From assembly GCF_047228935.1 (NCBI RefSeq), contig NZ_JBFEGG010000001.1, positions 186,001 through 250,000 of the forward strand: a stretch of 64,000 bases of DNA, given 5' to 3'. This stretch comes from Ornithinibacillus sp047228935. Lineage in GTDB: Bacteria > Bacillota > Bacilli > Bacillales > Amphibacillaceae. The translations under genes and the position numbers were made by a program. Under the pieces are notes generated by a model. The model was not told the origin of the DNA. It saw only the letters and a list, made by a program, of their open reading frames with translations, and searched no databases. This document shows positions 17,673 to 25,090 of this stretch, piece after piece (position 1 is the first letter of the stretch; each line of letters begins with the position of its first letter).

Positions 17673-19182
17673 TGAACAAATTGAAAGGGAAGGTATGAAA
17701 TTCATCTTGCAAAAATCCTTTCCTAGTCTTGAGGTGCTGGAAGCAAGAAATGGAAAAATGGCTATTGAGATTGCTAAAACGATAAAGCCAGACTTAATTT
17801 TAATGGACATAAAAATGCCAGGAATTAGTGGTTTAGAAGCGTTGGAACGGATCATGGAATTTAGTACAGACATCAAATTTATTATGGTAACCGCGTATGA
17901 TACATTTGATTATATGCGCAAAGCGATTAAACTAGGGGCATCAGACTATCTTTTAAAGCCAAGTAAAGCAGCTGACATTGTTGAAACAGTTGGAAAGGTT
18001 CTCAAAGAAATTGTTGTAGATAAAAGGTCACGAGCAGCTAGTAAGAGACAAGAAACCGTGATTCAGAAAACAAGATCAATTATTGAAGCAGATTTAGTCA
18101 CGCAATTATTATTTGAGCATGTCCATGAAGTAAATGTTGATTTACTAATTGATATGCTTGAAATCGATCGAAATCATGAAGTATTTGTAATGAATGTCCT
18201 TGTACCAGATAGTTCGGATCATCCGTACCCTTTAATAAAGGAGAAAGTAAGCGAGCTAGGTAATTGTTTAGTTGGGGCACTTTCAGGAAACCAATTACCT
18301 ATTATTGTATTTCGTGATAAGAATGTTTCGTTTCGTTTTCAAGCAACGTCCTTTGCTAAAAAAATTATAACAGTAAAGCAGCATCATGAAGCGTTAGGAT
18401 GGTTTATTGGGATCGGTAACGTTTATTCCGAACTAAATCAAGTGAAAAAATCCTATCAAGAATCCTTAGTAGCAGCAATGGAATATCTTTCTCCGGCTAA
18501 ATATCGATTCTATGCTGAAATAGAAATAGTAGAAGAGGACTTTTTTGATTTACGACTAACAACATTAAAAAAAGATATTGTGGATCAAATTAAATTAGGA
18601 CAGTGGGAAGCGATTCGTACCGAAGTGTTGAGCTTAGTACAGTTTTTTGAGCAACAAGGTGCAAGTTTAGTATATAGTCAGCAAAGAATATTAGAAGTTT
18701 TATGGGTCGTCTCTCGTGTCTTAAATGATTTAGGAATAGAAGCCAAATCACCACTATTTGCTTTTCAAACTATCGATTACCGACAGCTTCGAATGGAAAC
18801 GGGTCAATTATTGGATTTGTTAAAGCAAAAACATATTCATTATTATCAACAACTAGAGGCTGATAATGTCCAGCAAATCAAACAATATATTCAAGCCCAT
18901 TCCCATGAAGAAATTTCGCTGGAAACTTTAAGTGTGGAAATGGGACTTAGCCCTATTTACATAAGTAAATTATTTAAGGAAAAAATGGGCATCAATTATA
19001 TTGATTTTCTTACAGAGTGCCGAATAGAAAAAGCAAAAAAATTGATGCAAGATCCGAGACGAAGTATTAAGGAGATTGCAATTGAAGTCGGCTATCACGA
19101 ACCAAATTATTTTAGTAAAGTATTTAAAAAAATGGTACATGTTTCACCGAAGGAATATCAAAATGCGATTCATGGAAAGTAA
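17647..19182 (+). CDS. YesN-family response regulator with AraC-type DNA-binding domain
   Basis: 511 residues. The N-terminal receiver (1-120) has the acidic pocket DD at 8-9, phospho-acceptor Asp in LILMDIKMPG near 54, and the switch Lys in YLLKPSK. A long middle region of about 280 residues without clear motifs links to a C-terminal AraC domain (about 410-508) containing two helix-turn-helix units: ISLETLSVEMGLSPIYISKL and IKEIAIEVGYHEPNYFSKVF. It probably activates the neighbouring sugar transport genes when the kinase is stimulated. The ATG is preceded by GGGGGAAGG. A 25-bp gap separates it from xylF. Confidence 0.9.
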   Translation: MMQLLIVDDEQIEREGMKFILQKSFPSLEVLEARNGKMAIEIAKTIKPDLILMDIKMPGISGLEALERIMEFSTDIKFIMVTAYDTFDYMRKAIKLGASDYLLKPSKAADIVETVGKVLKEIVVDKRSRAASKRQETVIQKTRSIIEADLVTQLLFEHVHEVNVDLLIDMLEIDRNHEVFVMNVLVPDSSDHPYPLIKEKVSELGNCLVGALSGNQLPIIVFRDKNVSFRFQATSFAKKIITVKQHHEALGWFIGIGNVYSELNQVKKSYQESLVAAMEYLSPAKYRFYAEIEIVEEDFFDLRLTTLKKDIVDQIKLGQWEAIRTEVLSLVQFFEQQGASLVYSQQRILEVLWVVSRVLNDLGIEAKSPLFAFQTIDYRQLRMETGQLLDLLKQKHIHYYQQLEADNVQQIKQYIQAHSHEEISLETLSVEMGLSPIYISKLFKEKMGINYIDFLTECRIEKAKKLMQDPRRSIKEIAIEVGYHEPNYFSKVFKKMVHVSPKEYQNAIHGK

Positions 19183-19207
19183 GGGTAAGGCTTAGGGGGA
19201 TCGTCCA

Positions 19208-20275
19208 GTGAAAAAGCTATTCAATCTTTATCTTATGGTTATCATGACAATTTTTTTAATCACACTTTCCGCTTGTGAAACGAAGCAGAGTGTTGAAGAA
19301 AATAACGGAACAATGCCGAATGAAAATGTCCGCTCTCCAAAAGGTGAAATTAAAATAGGTTTCTCCATGGATACATTAGAGGAAGAACGGTGGGCGAAGG
19401 ACCGGGATTTGTTTCGAGAAGAATTAGAAGCTTTAGGTGCAGAAGTAGAAATAATGGTGGCCAATGAAAATGCTGCTGTTCAGCTTTCCCAAATTGAAAC
19501 GATGATATCTAACGGTACTGATTTGCTAGTAGTTGTTCCTTATTATACAGAAACGGCGGCGGCTGTTGTGGAGAAGGCCCATTCTGCAGGTATTAAGGTA
19601 GTATCTTATGATCGAATCATTAAAAATGCCAATGTTGATTTATATGTTTCGTTTGATAATGAAAAGGTAGGGGAGTTGCAAGCAGAGGTAATCACAGATT
19701 TAGTACCAAAAGGGAATTATGTTTATATAGGAGGATCTGTAACCGATAATAATGCAATTCTTATTAAAAAAGGTGTCTTTAATGTACTCCAGCCCTACAT
19801 TGACCGTGGGGACATAAAAGTGGTGTACGATCAATGGACGGAAAATTGGACACCAGAGAATGCTTATCAAAATATGTTAGCAGCTTTAGAAGCAAATCAA
19901 AATCAAATCGATGCCGTGATCGCTGCCAATGACGGAACAGCTGGCGGTGCAATAAAAGCTTTGGAAGAAAAAGGGTTAGCAGGAAAAATACCTGTCGCCG
20001 GTCAGGATGCAGACCTTGCTGCTGTACAGCGTATTGTGGAAGGGACTCAAACGATGACAGCGTATAAGCCAATCCGTAATCTTGCAAAGAAAGCTGCGGA
20101 AATTGCTGTTGCTATGGCAAGAGGTGAAGCTTTTGAAACAAACAGGAAGATTAATAATGGGAAAATAGAAGTTCCATCTGTCTTGCTCTCACCTATTGAG
20201 GTCAATCAAAATAATATCGACGAAACCATTATTGCAGACGGATTTCATACAAGGGAAGAAGTATATGGGAATTAA
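19208..20275 (+). CDS. xylF: D-xylose ABC transporter substrate-binding lipoprotein XylF
   Basis: 355 residues with a lipobox (TLSAC, Cys near 23). Blocks agree closely with E. coli XylF along the whole length: IGFSMDTLEEERWAKDRDLF, VKVVSYDRIIKNANVDLYVS-like region, SFDNEKVGELQAEVITDLVP, GSVTDNNAILIKKGVFNVLQ, DAVIAANDGTAGGAIKALEE and GQDADLAAVQRIVEGTQTM, then a PSVLL.PI and DGFH ending. It is the last gene of the sensor operon and has no ATPase or permease of its own in the window. Sharing the MmsAB pair upstream is likely but inferred. GTG start with AGGGGG 8 nt before it. A REP-like palindrome follows. Confidence 0.9.
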   Translation: MKKLFNLYLMVIMTIFLITLSACETKQSVEENNGTMPNENVRSPKGEIKIGFSMDTLEEERWAKDRDLFREELEALGAEVEIMVANENAAVQLSQIETMISNGTDLLVVVPYYTETAAAVVEKAHSAGIKVVSYDRIIKNANVDLYVSFDNEKVGELQAEVITDLVPKGNYVYIGGSVTDNNAILIKKGVFNVLQPYIDRGDIKVVYDQWTENWTPENAYQNMLAALEANQNQIDAVIAANDGTAGGAIKALEEKGLAGKIPVAGQDADLAAVQRIVEGTQTMTAYKPIRNLAKKAAEIAVAMARGEAFETNRKINNGKIEVPSVLLSPIEVNQNNIDETIIADGFHTREEVYGN

Positions 20276-20277
20276 AA

Positions 20278-20323
20278 GCGGGACAGGTCCATCGACCCAT
20301 TTGGGATGATGGACCTGTCTCGC
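20278..20323. repeat. REP-like GGGACAGG palindrome after xylF
   Basis: GCGGGACAGGTCCATC / GATGGACCTGTCTCGC form a 16-bp stem with a 14-nt loop. It lacks a clear U-run but probably ends or protects the sensor-operon transcript. This is the most downstream member of the family in the window. Confidence 0.65.
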
Positions 20324-20355
20324 TGTCCAAAGCGCGTGAGGAAATTAGCATTAAT

Positions 20356-20426
20356 TAAAGGGTTTTAGGGGAAAGTGTAGAAATATATATAATAGAGGTA
20401 AAAGTACTAAAGGGTTTTAGGAGAAA
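20356..20426. repeat. Pair of 19-bp direct repeats around a -10 box
   Basis: TAAAGGGTTTTAGGGGAAA at 20356-20374 and TAAAGGGTTTTAGGAGAAA at 20408-20426, 52 bp apart with one mismatch. A TATAAT at 20388-20393 lies between them. They could be operator sites for the small gene that starts at 20477. Confidence 0.5.
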
Positions 20427-20476
20427 CATAGTATTAACTTAAGTAAAACTATACGATTTTACTAGGGGGAATTACT

Positions 20477-20725
20477 TTGACTCAAGTTGAAGCGATTATC
20501 GATGCATTCCAAAATCTAGGTGGTGCTAGAACAGCTAGTGAGATAGAAGAGTGGGTTGTTTCTAACTATGGTTCAAGATGGAAAGACTTTAGTACACCGA
20601 TGGATGAAATGGTTCCTGTTTCACATGGGGGAAATAATATTTCTACGATACCTGATTATTTCAGGGTGCTAACTAGAGTAGAAAAGGGCAGATATTCTCT
20701 GATTGAAGAAAAGGATTTTTTCTAG
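20477..20725 (+). CDS. Small winged-helix-like protein of unknown function
   Basis: 82 residues. The pattern (LGGARTASEIEEWVVSNYGS, a Trp-rich middle, then a VLTRVEKGRYSLI end) resembles short winged-helix domains of the DUF7669 or HARE-HTH kind, which sit in restriction and chromatin-related proteins. Here it stands alone with no enzyme domain. The acidic C-terminus and small size would fit a DNA-binding or adaptor protein. TTG start with GGGGG upstream. Two 19-bp direct repeats precede it and a good terminator follows. The fold assignment is by eye and tentative. Confidence 0.6.
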   Translation: MTQVEAIIDAFQNLGGARTASEIEEWVVSNYGSRWKDFSTPMDEMVPVSHGGNNISTIPDYFRVLTRVEKGRYSLIEEKDFF

Positions 20726-20736
20726 TAAAGAGTTTT

Positions 20737-20771
20737 AAAAAATCTCCTTAAAAGTTAGAAGGAGATTTTTT
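20737..20771 (+). terminator. Intrinsic terminator
   Basis: AAAAAATCTCCTT / AAGGAGATTTTTT stem, 9-nt loop, ending in T6. Confidence 0.85.
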
Positions 20772-20875
20772 GTATTGTTAATATTACCCAAATTAAATTT
20801 GATAAAATATAAATTAACTCATGTAAGTTACCCGAAGGTATTACAGTGTCAGGTTGAAAGAATAGGGGGAGTATT

Positions 20876-21844
20876 ATGAAAGCAATAGTAATAGAACAAT
20901 TTGGCGGACCAGAGGTTTTGCAATATAAAGAAGTCGCAACACCCAAGCCAGGTAAACATGAAGTACTAATAAAAGTTGAGAAAACGAGTGTCAATTATGC
21001 TGATATTAAAAATAGAACAGGTAAAAAATCAACAGGGAATTTTCCTATCATATTAGGCTTGGATTTGGTAGGCATAATTGATGAGCTAGGAGAAGGGGTT
21101 ACAGATTTAAAAGTAGGTCAGCGGGTAATAGCCTTTCCAAGAACGGGTTCCTATGCAGAATATGCTGTTGCAAGTGAACAGCTTACTTTTCCAATTCCGG
21201 ATGAAATTGGACTAAGGTTAGCAGCTGCAAGTCCAATTGTAGCATTCTTAAGTTATATGCTGTTAAAGGATGTCGGGAGAATGATGGAAGGGGAGACTGT
21301 TCTTGTTCATTCTGCATCTGGTGGTGTCGGTACGACCGCCATACAAATGGCTAAGCTGTTAGGTGCCAGCAAAGTGATTGGAACAGTAGGGTCTCCGGCT
21401 AAATTTGAAGTTGCACGTAATGCAGGGGCAGATGATGTGTTTACTTATGATAATTTTTCAGCTAATGTACTTGAGTTGACTGATGGCGTGGGAGTAAACA
21501 TTATTCTAGATTCAATGGCTGGTAAGGTGTCAGAGGAGAATATGAAATGTCTTGCTGAGTATGGAAGATTAGTGCATTTCGGGAATTCTAGTGGTGCGGT
21601 CGGGAATTTTAAAACAAATGAGCTGCATAATAGTTGTAGGTCAGTATTAGGATTTAGTTTAGGTAATACCCGAAAGAAAAGGCCGTATTTGTTGAAGGAA
21701 GTATCTGATCAAGTGATTAAGTTTTTAGCTAGTGGGGAGTTAAATATTGTCATTGGGGCAGAGTTTACGTTAAGTGATGCTGCGGATGCACATCGTTTAA
21801 TAGAAAAGAGGCAGCATACAGGGAAAATACTTCTTCATGTTTAG
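20876..21844 (+). CDS. Quinone oxidoreductase-like zinc-independent MDR dehydrogenase
   Basis: 322 residues of the medium-chain dehydrogenase/reductase superfamily, quinone-reductase branch. The N-terminal GroES-like fold contains FGGPEVLQYKEV and ILGLDLVGIIDELGEGV. The Rossmann part has VHSASGGVGTTAIQMAKLLG for NADPH, then the GADDVFTY and GRLVHFGNSSG blocks. The structural and catalytic zinc ligands of alcohol dehydrogenases are absent. Members reduce quinones or enones with NADPH in the cytoplasm; the natural substrate here is unknown. GGGGGAG precedes the ATG. It is monocistronic, ending at a terminator shared with the opposite gene. Confidence 0.85.
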   Translation: MKAIVIEQFGGPEVLQYKEVATPKPGKHEVLIKVEKTSVNYADIKNRTGKKSTGNFPIILGLDLVGIIDELGEGVTDLKVGQRVIAFPRTGSYAEYAVASEQLTFPIPDEIGLRLAAASPIVAFLSYMLLKDVGRMMEGETVLVHSASGGVGTTAIQMAKLLGASKVIGTVGSPAKFEVARNAGADDVFTYDNFSANVLELTDGVGVNIILDSMAGKVSEENMKCLAEYGRLVHFGNSSGAVGNFKTNELHNSCRSVLGFSLGNTRKKRPYLLKEVSDQVIKFLASGELNIVIGAEFTLSDAADAHRLIEKRQHTGKILLHV

Positions 21845-21853
21845 TAGAACAAT

Positions 21854-21892
21854 AATACCTTCACACCAGAAATTTAGAGTGAAGGTATTTTT
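21854..21892. terminator. Bidirectional intrinsic terminator
   Basis: AATACCTTCAC / GTGAAGGTATT with a 14-nt loop and TTTTT; lies between convergent genes. Confidence 0.8.
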
Positions 21893-21917
21893 ACTGGAAT
21901 TTTAACCTAGAGAGGAA

Positions 21918-22208
21918 TTACTTTGTCTGCCGGGATAGATCTAGAAGTTTGTCATCATGTTTTGCTACTTTTCGGAGTAAGAAATTTGAGGTCTTTTGTG
22001 TATCCGATAAATCCATACGTACGCCATCTACTTTTAGATCCAAACGGTCAAAGCGTTTTTCAACTTCTTCAAATCTTTTATCGATTTGTTCAAATCTACT
22101 ATCTATTTCTTCAAAACGCTTGTCCATTTCAGCGAACTTTTTGTCTATATGCTCTCCATGAAGCGTAAACGCATGTGAAATTTCGTTAAGTAGTGTTTCC
22201 TGTTCCAT
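21918..22208 (-). CDS. Short coiled-coil protein
   Basis: 96 residues. The centre is a run of heptads of the form FEEIDSRFEQIDKRFEEVEK, with hydrophobic and acidic/basic positions alternating as in a parallel coiled coil. The C-terminal part is polar. No enzyme motif or membrane segment. Similar short heptad proteins are widespread in Bacillaceae and lack a known role. The ATG at 22208 has AAGGAGG at 8 nt; a GTG nine bases upstream is in frame but overlaps the site. Confidence 0.75.
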   Translation of the reverse strand: MEQETLLNEISHAFTLHGEHIDKKFAEMDKRFEEIDSRFEQIDKRFEEVEKRFDRLDLKVDGVRMDLSDTQKTSNFLLRKVAKHDDKLLDLSRQTK

Positions 22209-22367
22209 AATATTCACCTCCTTAATATTAGTATAGTAAAAATCAGGTGCAATACAAGGTGAATTTTCGCGGATTCTGTCGGTGGTAGTTCACGAAGGAC
22301 AAGTTAACGTTTATAATAAGATTAGGACAAGCTTTTCAAAATCCAAACCAATCCGAGGTGATATGTT

Positions 22368-22835
22368 ATGTTTGAAAAGTTCAAGAAAAAGAAAAAACTA
22401 AGTGAAGAACAAATGGAAGAAATAGAGCAAGGTATAGTAAATGTTGATGAAATAGAGATTCAAAAGCATGGTGTGCACTATACGGAAGATAAATTTTGGA
22501 AGAAGATCGGGAAATTTGCAAAGAAGGCTGGCTCATCCGTTATTTATGTCGTCTTAATTCTTTATTATACGTTACAGAAACCAGAGATACCGAAAAAAGT
22601 GAAAGCAACTATTGTAGGGGCTTTAGGATATTTTATCCTTCCAATTGATTTAATTCCGGATGTCGCTTTCGGAGCTGGATTTATTGATGATTTAGGGATT
22701 TTGACTGCTGCTTTATTGCAAGTTGCTGCTTACGTTGATGATGAAGTTAAGGCGAAAGCTAGAGAAAAATTAGAGAGCTGGTTTGGTGGGAAAGTAGATA
22801 CAAGTGATATTGATCAAAAATTAGGGCAGTCTTAA
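22368..22835 (+). CDS. YkvA family (DUF1232) protein
   Basis: 155 residues. The C-terminal two-thirds holds the DUF1232 signature: KATIVGALGYFILPIDLIPD followed by a GFIDDLGILTAAL segment, which forms a helical hairpin partly buried in or against the membrane. The N-terminus is charged (EKFKKKKKLSEEQMEEIEQG). Function of the family is unknown, although YkvA-like proteins are common in Bacilli. The stop codon lies in the loop of an intrinsic terminator, so the downstream HEAT-like gene is partly uncoupled. Confidence 0.8.
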   Translation: MFEKFKKKKKLSEEQMEEIEQGIVNVDEIEIQKHGVHYTEDKFWKKIGKFAKKAGSSVIYVVLILYYTLQKPEIPKKVKATIVGALGYFILPIDLIPDVAFGAGFIDDLGILTAALLQVAAYVDDEVKAKAREKLESWFGGKVDTSDIDQKLGQS

Positions 22836-22848
22836 GGACTGCTTTTTT
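22826..22848 (+). terminator. Intrinsic terminator overlapping the stop codon
   Basis: GCAGTC TTAAG GACTGC followed by T6; the TAA stop of the YkvA-family gene is inside the loop. Confidence 0.8.
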
Positions 22849-22865
22849 GTTAAAGGGTGATTGGT

Positions 22866-23417
22866 GTGGATGAAGTAATCAAAAGTTATTTTGAGAATTT
22901 ACAATCGGATGATAAAGATAAACAAAATGAGGCTTTCCATGGAATAATGACTGCCATAGATAAACGTGTAAGCTGGGCTTATGAAGTATGGGATGAATTA
23001 GTCGCAAATCTTACACATCAAAATAACCACGAACGTTCTAGAGCTGCACAATTTTTGTGTGGTCTGGCAAAGAGTGATCCAGAAAAACGAATAATGAAAG
23101 ATTTTGATAAAATTTGGAAGGTAACCTATGATGATAAATTCGTTACAGCACGCCATACGTTACAATCCATTTGGAAGATAGGGTTAGCGGGTAATGAGCA
23201 GAAAGAGCTTTTACTTAAGTCTTTAGTCGATCGGTTTAAGAATGGGACATCAGAAAAGAATTACACATTGATTCGATCTGATATCCTTCAAGGATTGCGA
23301 CATCTTTATGATGCGGTGAACGATGAAAAAATTAAGGAAATTTCCTTGGCATTAATTGAAGAAGTAGATGATGAAAAGTATAAAAAGAAATATACTAAGA
23401 TTTGGAAAAGTGCTTAG
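22866..23417 (+). CDS. HEAT-like repeat protein of unknown function
   Basis: About 183 residues, all alpha-helical in appearance, with repeated units such as SRAAQFLCGLAKSDPEKRI and TARHTLQSIWKIGLAG that resemble HEAT/armadillo repeats. No catalytic motif. Proteins of this type serve as binding scaffolds. GTG start at 22866 chosen because AAAGGGTG lies 6 nt upstream; the GTG at 22857 overlaps that site. It follows a terminator and precedes a convergent gene. Confidence 0.7.
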   Translation: MDEVIKSYFENLQSDDKDKQNEAFHGIMTAIDKRVSWAYEVWDELVANLTHQNNHERSRAAQFLCGLAKSDPEKRIMKDFDKIWKVTYDDKFVTARHTLQSIWKIGLAGNEQKELLLKSLVDRFKNGTSEKNYTLIRSDILQGLRHLYDAVNDEKIKEISLALIEEVDDEKYKKKYTKIWKSA

Positions 23418-23427
23418 GTTAGATTAT

Positions 23428-23454
23428 AAGCAGCCTTAAAACTGGGCTGCTTAT
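23428..23454. terminator. Bidirectional terminator
   Basis: AAGCAGCC / GGCTGCTT stem between the convergent HEAT-like and DUF3892 genes, with AT-rich tails on both sides. Confidence 0.7.
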
Positions 23455-23763
23455 TTAAAATTCAGGAAGATTATCTAAATTGTTTTCTTTTATCCCATCA
23501 GGCTCGCTACGAATAATGTCTCGTCCATATTTATGAAATACATCCACATGTGCGAGGTTTCCTGCTTTTGCTTCGTCTAATGCTGTTACATAGTCCAATT
23601 CCCTACCAGTATCGGTTTTAAAGGCGATAATATCTCCATCATCATTTTTCTTCACTGCAACAATTTGCTCTTTCCCATCTGTATTAACCTGTCCAATTTC
23701 AACAGATTGTTCTGTTTGATTACGGTACTCATTATAAATTTTTTCAAAATCCTTTTCTGCCAT
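23455..23763 (-). CDS. DUF3892 family protein
   Basis: 102 residues. The centre, EQIVAVKKNDDGDIIAFKTD followed by LDYVTALDEAKAG and VDVFHKYGRDIIRSEPDG, matches the small DUF3892 domain common in Bacillaceae. Function unknown. ATG 23763 is preceded by AGGAGG at 7 nt; a TTG two codons earlier is less likely. It begins 15 nt after the stop of a probable spore protein on the same strand, so the two may be co-transcribed and expressed in sporulation; that link is inference. Confidence 0.8.
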   Translation of the reverse strand: MAEKDFEKIYNEYRNQTEQSVEIGQVNTDGKEQIVAVKKNDDGDIIAFKTDTGRELDYVTALDEAKAGNLAHVDVFHKYGRDIIRSEPDGIKENNLDNLPEF

Positions 23764-23777
23764 TGTCAAACCTCCTT

Positions 23778-23963
23778 TTAAACGGGTGGATGTTGATGTA
23801 TTTGTTTCTTCACATCTTCTGGATCTGTATCGCTGAACTTGGCAGTTTCATGCCCACCAGTTTGAGCGAGCAACGCTTTGACTTCGTTATAGGACAAACC
23901 AGATTTCGCGTTTTTTCGTTTAACCTCTTCAATATCGGTACCAGCTACAGTAAACTTTTTCAT
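23778..23963 (-). CDS. Probable gamma-type small acid-soluble spore protein
   Basis: 61 residues. Two related segments, AGTDIEEVKRKNAKSGLSYN and SDTDPEDVKKQIHQ, resemble the repeated T.(A/V)..V(K/R).(Q/K)N units of gamma-type SASPs. These serve as amino-acid stores degraded at germination. The SGLSYNEVKALLA segment is also typical of these proteins in halotolerant Bacillaceae as I recall them. It is shorter than SspE of B. subtilis, and it has fewer Gln and Asn than usual, so the call is moderate. AAGGAG lies 7 nt before the ATG. A sigma-G promoter could not be assigned with confidence. Confidence 0.6.
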   Translation of the reverse strand: MKKFTVAGTDIEEVKRKNAKSGLSYNEVKALLAQTGGHETAKFSDTDPEDVKKQIHQHPPV

Positions 23964-24063
23964 GTAATTACTCCTTCCTTATTTTTATTCTGTGCCATTG
24001 TAGGTAGGAATATGAGATAATGAAAAATACAAATTACATGAATGCTTTAGAGGGGGAGAAATT

Positions 24064-24939
24064 GTGGGGGCAAAAGCAACGTTCATCGTAGTGATGTTAA
24101 TATTTGGTAGTTTAGGTTTATTTGTGAAAAATATCGACTTATCCTCCAGTGAAATTGCATTATTTCGCGGTGCGATTGGGAGTATATTTTTAATTGCTGC
24201 AAGCTTCCTTATTAAACAAAAGGTTCATTATAAAATATCTAAGCGGAACTTAATTCTTTTTTTAGTATCAGGTGCTGCAATGGGATTTAATTGGATTTTC
24301 TTATTTGAAGCATATCGATTTACAACGATTTCAAATGCGACATTGAGTTACTATTTTGCTCCGATATTTGTCTTGGTTTTAGCACCAATTTTATTAAAAG
24401 AAAAATGGACGGTTAGAAAAGCTATAAGTGTTGGACTAGCTTTTATCGGATTATTTTTAGTCATACAACCTGGAGGATTAGTTAGCGGCGACTATAACCA
24501 TCCAGTTGGAATTGGCTATGGATTATTAGCAGCAGCATTATATGCTAGTGTTATTTTAATTAATAAATTTATTCGTGATTTATCTGATTTTGAAACAACG
24601 ATTATGCAGCTTGCCATGGCTACCATTGTGATGTTCCCATACGTATTTCTGACGGAAGAAATGAATTATAGTGGGTTAGGTGTTCAGTCGATTATCTTAA
24701 TTGCGATTTTTGGGGTAGTTCATACGGGTTTTGCGTATTTGTTATATTTTTCATCGATGAAGAAGTTAAAAGGGCAAACAATAGCGGTGATGAGTTATAT
24801 TGATCCAATTTCAGCAGTATTAATGGCTGCGATCTTTTTGAGTGAAAGTATGACATTCGTGCAAATTATTGGAGGAATTTTGATATTGGGGTCGACTTTC
24901 TTGAGTGAATTACGTATTAAGAAGAAGAAACTCCATTAA
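24064..24939 (+). CDS. EamA (DMT superfamily) transporter
   Basis: 291 residues with ten predicted membrane helices in two EamA repeats, as in drug/metabolite transporters. Landmarks are FRGAIGSIFLIAASF, YYFAPIFVLVLAPILLKEKW in repeat one and SYIDPISAVLMAAIFLSESM in repeat two; the last pattern is the usual end-of-repeat signature. Substrate cannot be predicted; many members export amino acids or related metabolites. GTG start with GGGGGAG upstream. A region of degenerate 21-bp repeats and a terminator follow. Confidence 0.85.
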   Translation: MGAKATFIVVMLIFGSLGLFVKNIDLSSSEIALFRGAIGSIFLIAASFLIKQKVHYKISKRNLILFLVSGAAMGFNWIFLFEAYRFTTISNATLSYYFAPIFVLVLAPILLKEKWTVRKAISVGLAFIGLFLVIQPGGLVSGDYNHPVGIGYGLLAAALYASVILINKFIRDLSDFETTIMQLAMATIVMFPYVFLTEEMNYSGLGVQSIILIAIFGVVHTGFAYLLYFSSMKKLKGQTIAVMSYIDPISAVLMAAIFLSESMTFVQIIGGILILGSTFLSELRIKKKKLH

Positions 24940-24959
24940 AAATTTGTGTTATCGTTTCA

Positions 24960-25064
24960 ACTTCAAGTAAAAATGTGAACAGTTCGGGTAATTTTATAAC
25001 AAGTTCGAGTCACTTGAGAAAAATCTTCGTGTCAATTTATTAAAACTTCGGGTATTTATGTACA
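24960..25064. repeat. Degenerate tandem repeat of about 21 bp, five units
   Basis: Units start at about 24960, 24981, 25002, 25025 and 25045, each beginning ACTTCG or AGTTCG, then GT and an A/T-rich tail ending AAA or ACA. The same motif appears in inverse orientation near 42.56-42.66 kb and 43.77-43.83 kb. It occupies the whole gap between the transporter gene and the terminator. Confidence 0.65.
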
Positions 25065-25087
25065 CCGCTGAAACTCAGCGGTTTTTT
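25064..25087. terminator. Intrinsic terminator
   Basis: ACCGCTGA AAC TCAGCGGT with T6 on the plus strand; it sits between convergent genes. Confidence 0.85.
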
Positions 25088-25090
25088 CTA

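Noticed and set aside
20779..20875. Riboswitch or leader before the quinone-reductase gene
   Set aside because: Only AT-rich DNA and a ribosome binding site; no conserved aptamer pattern.
24960..25064. Possible CRISPR array
   Set aside because: The units are contiguous 20-23 bp repeats with no unique spacers and no cas genes anywhere in the window.
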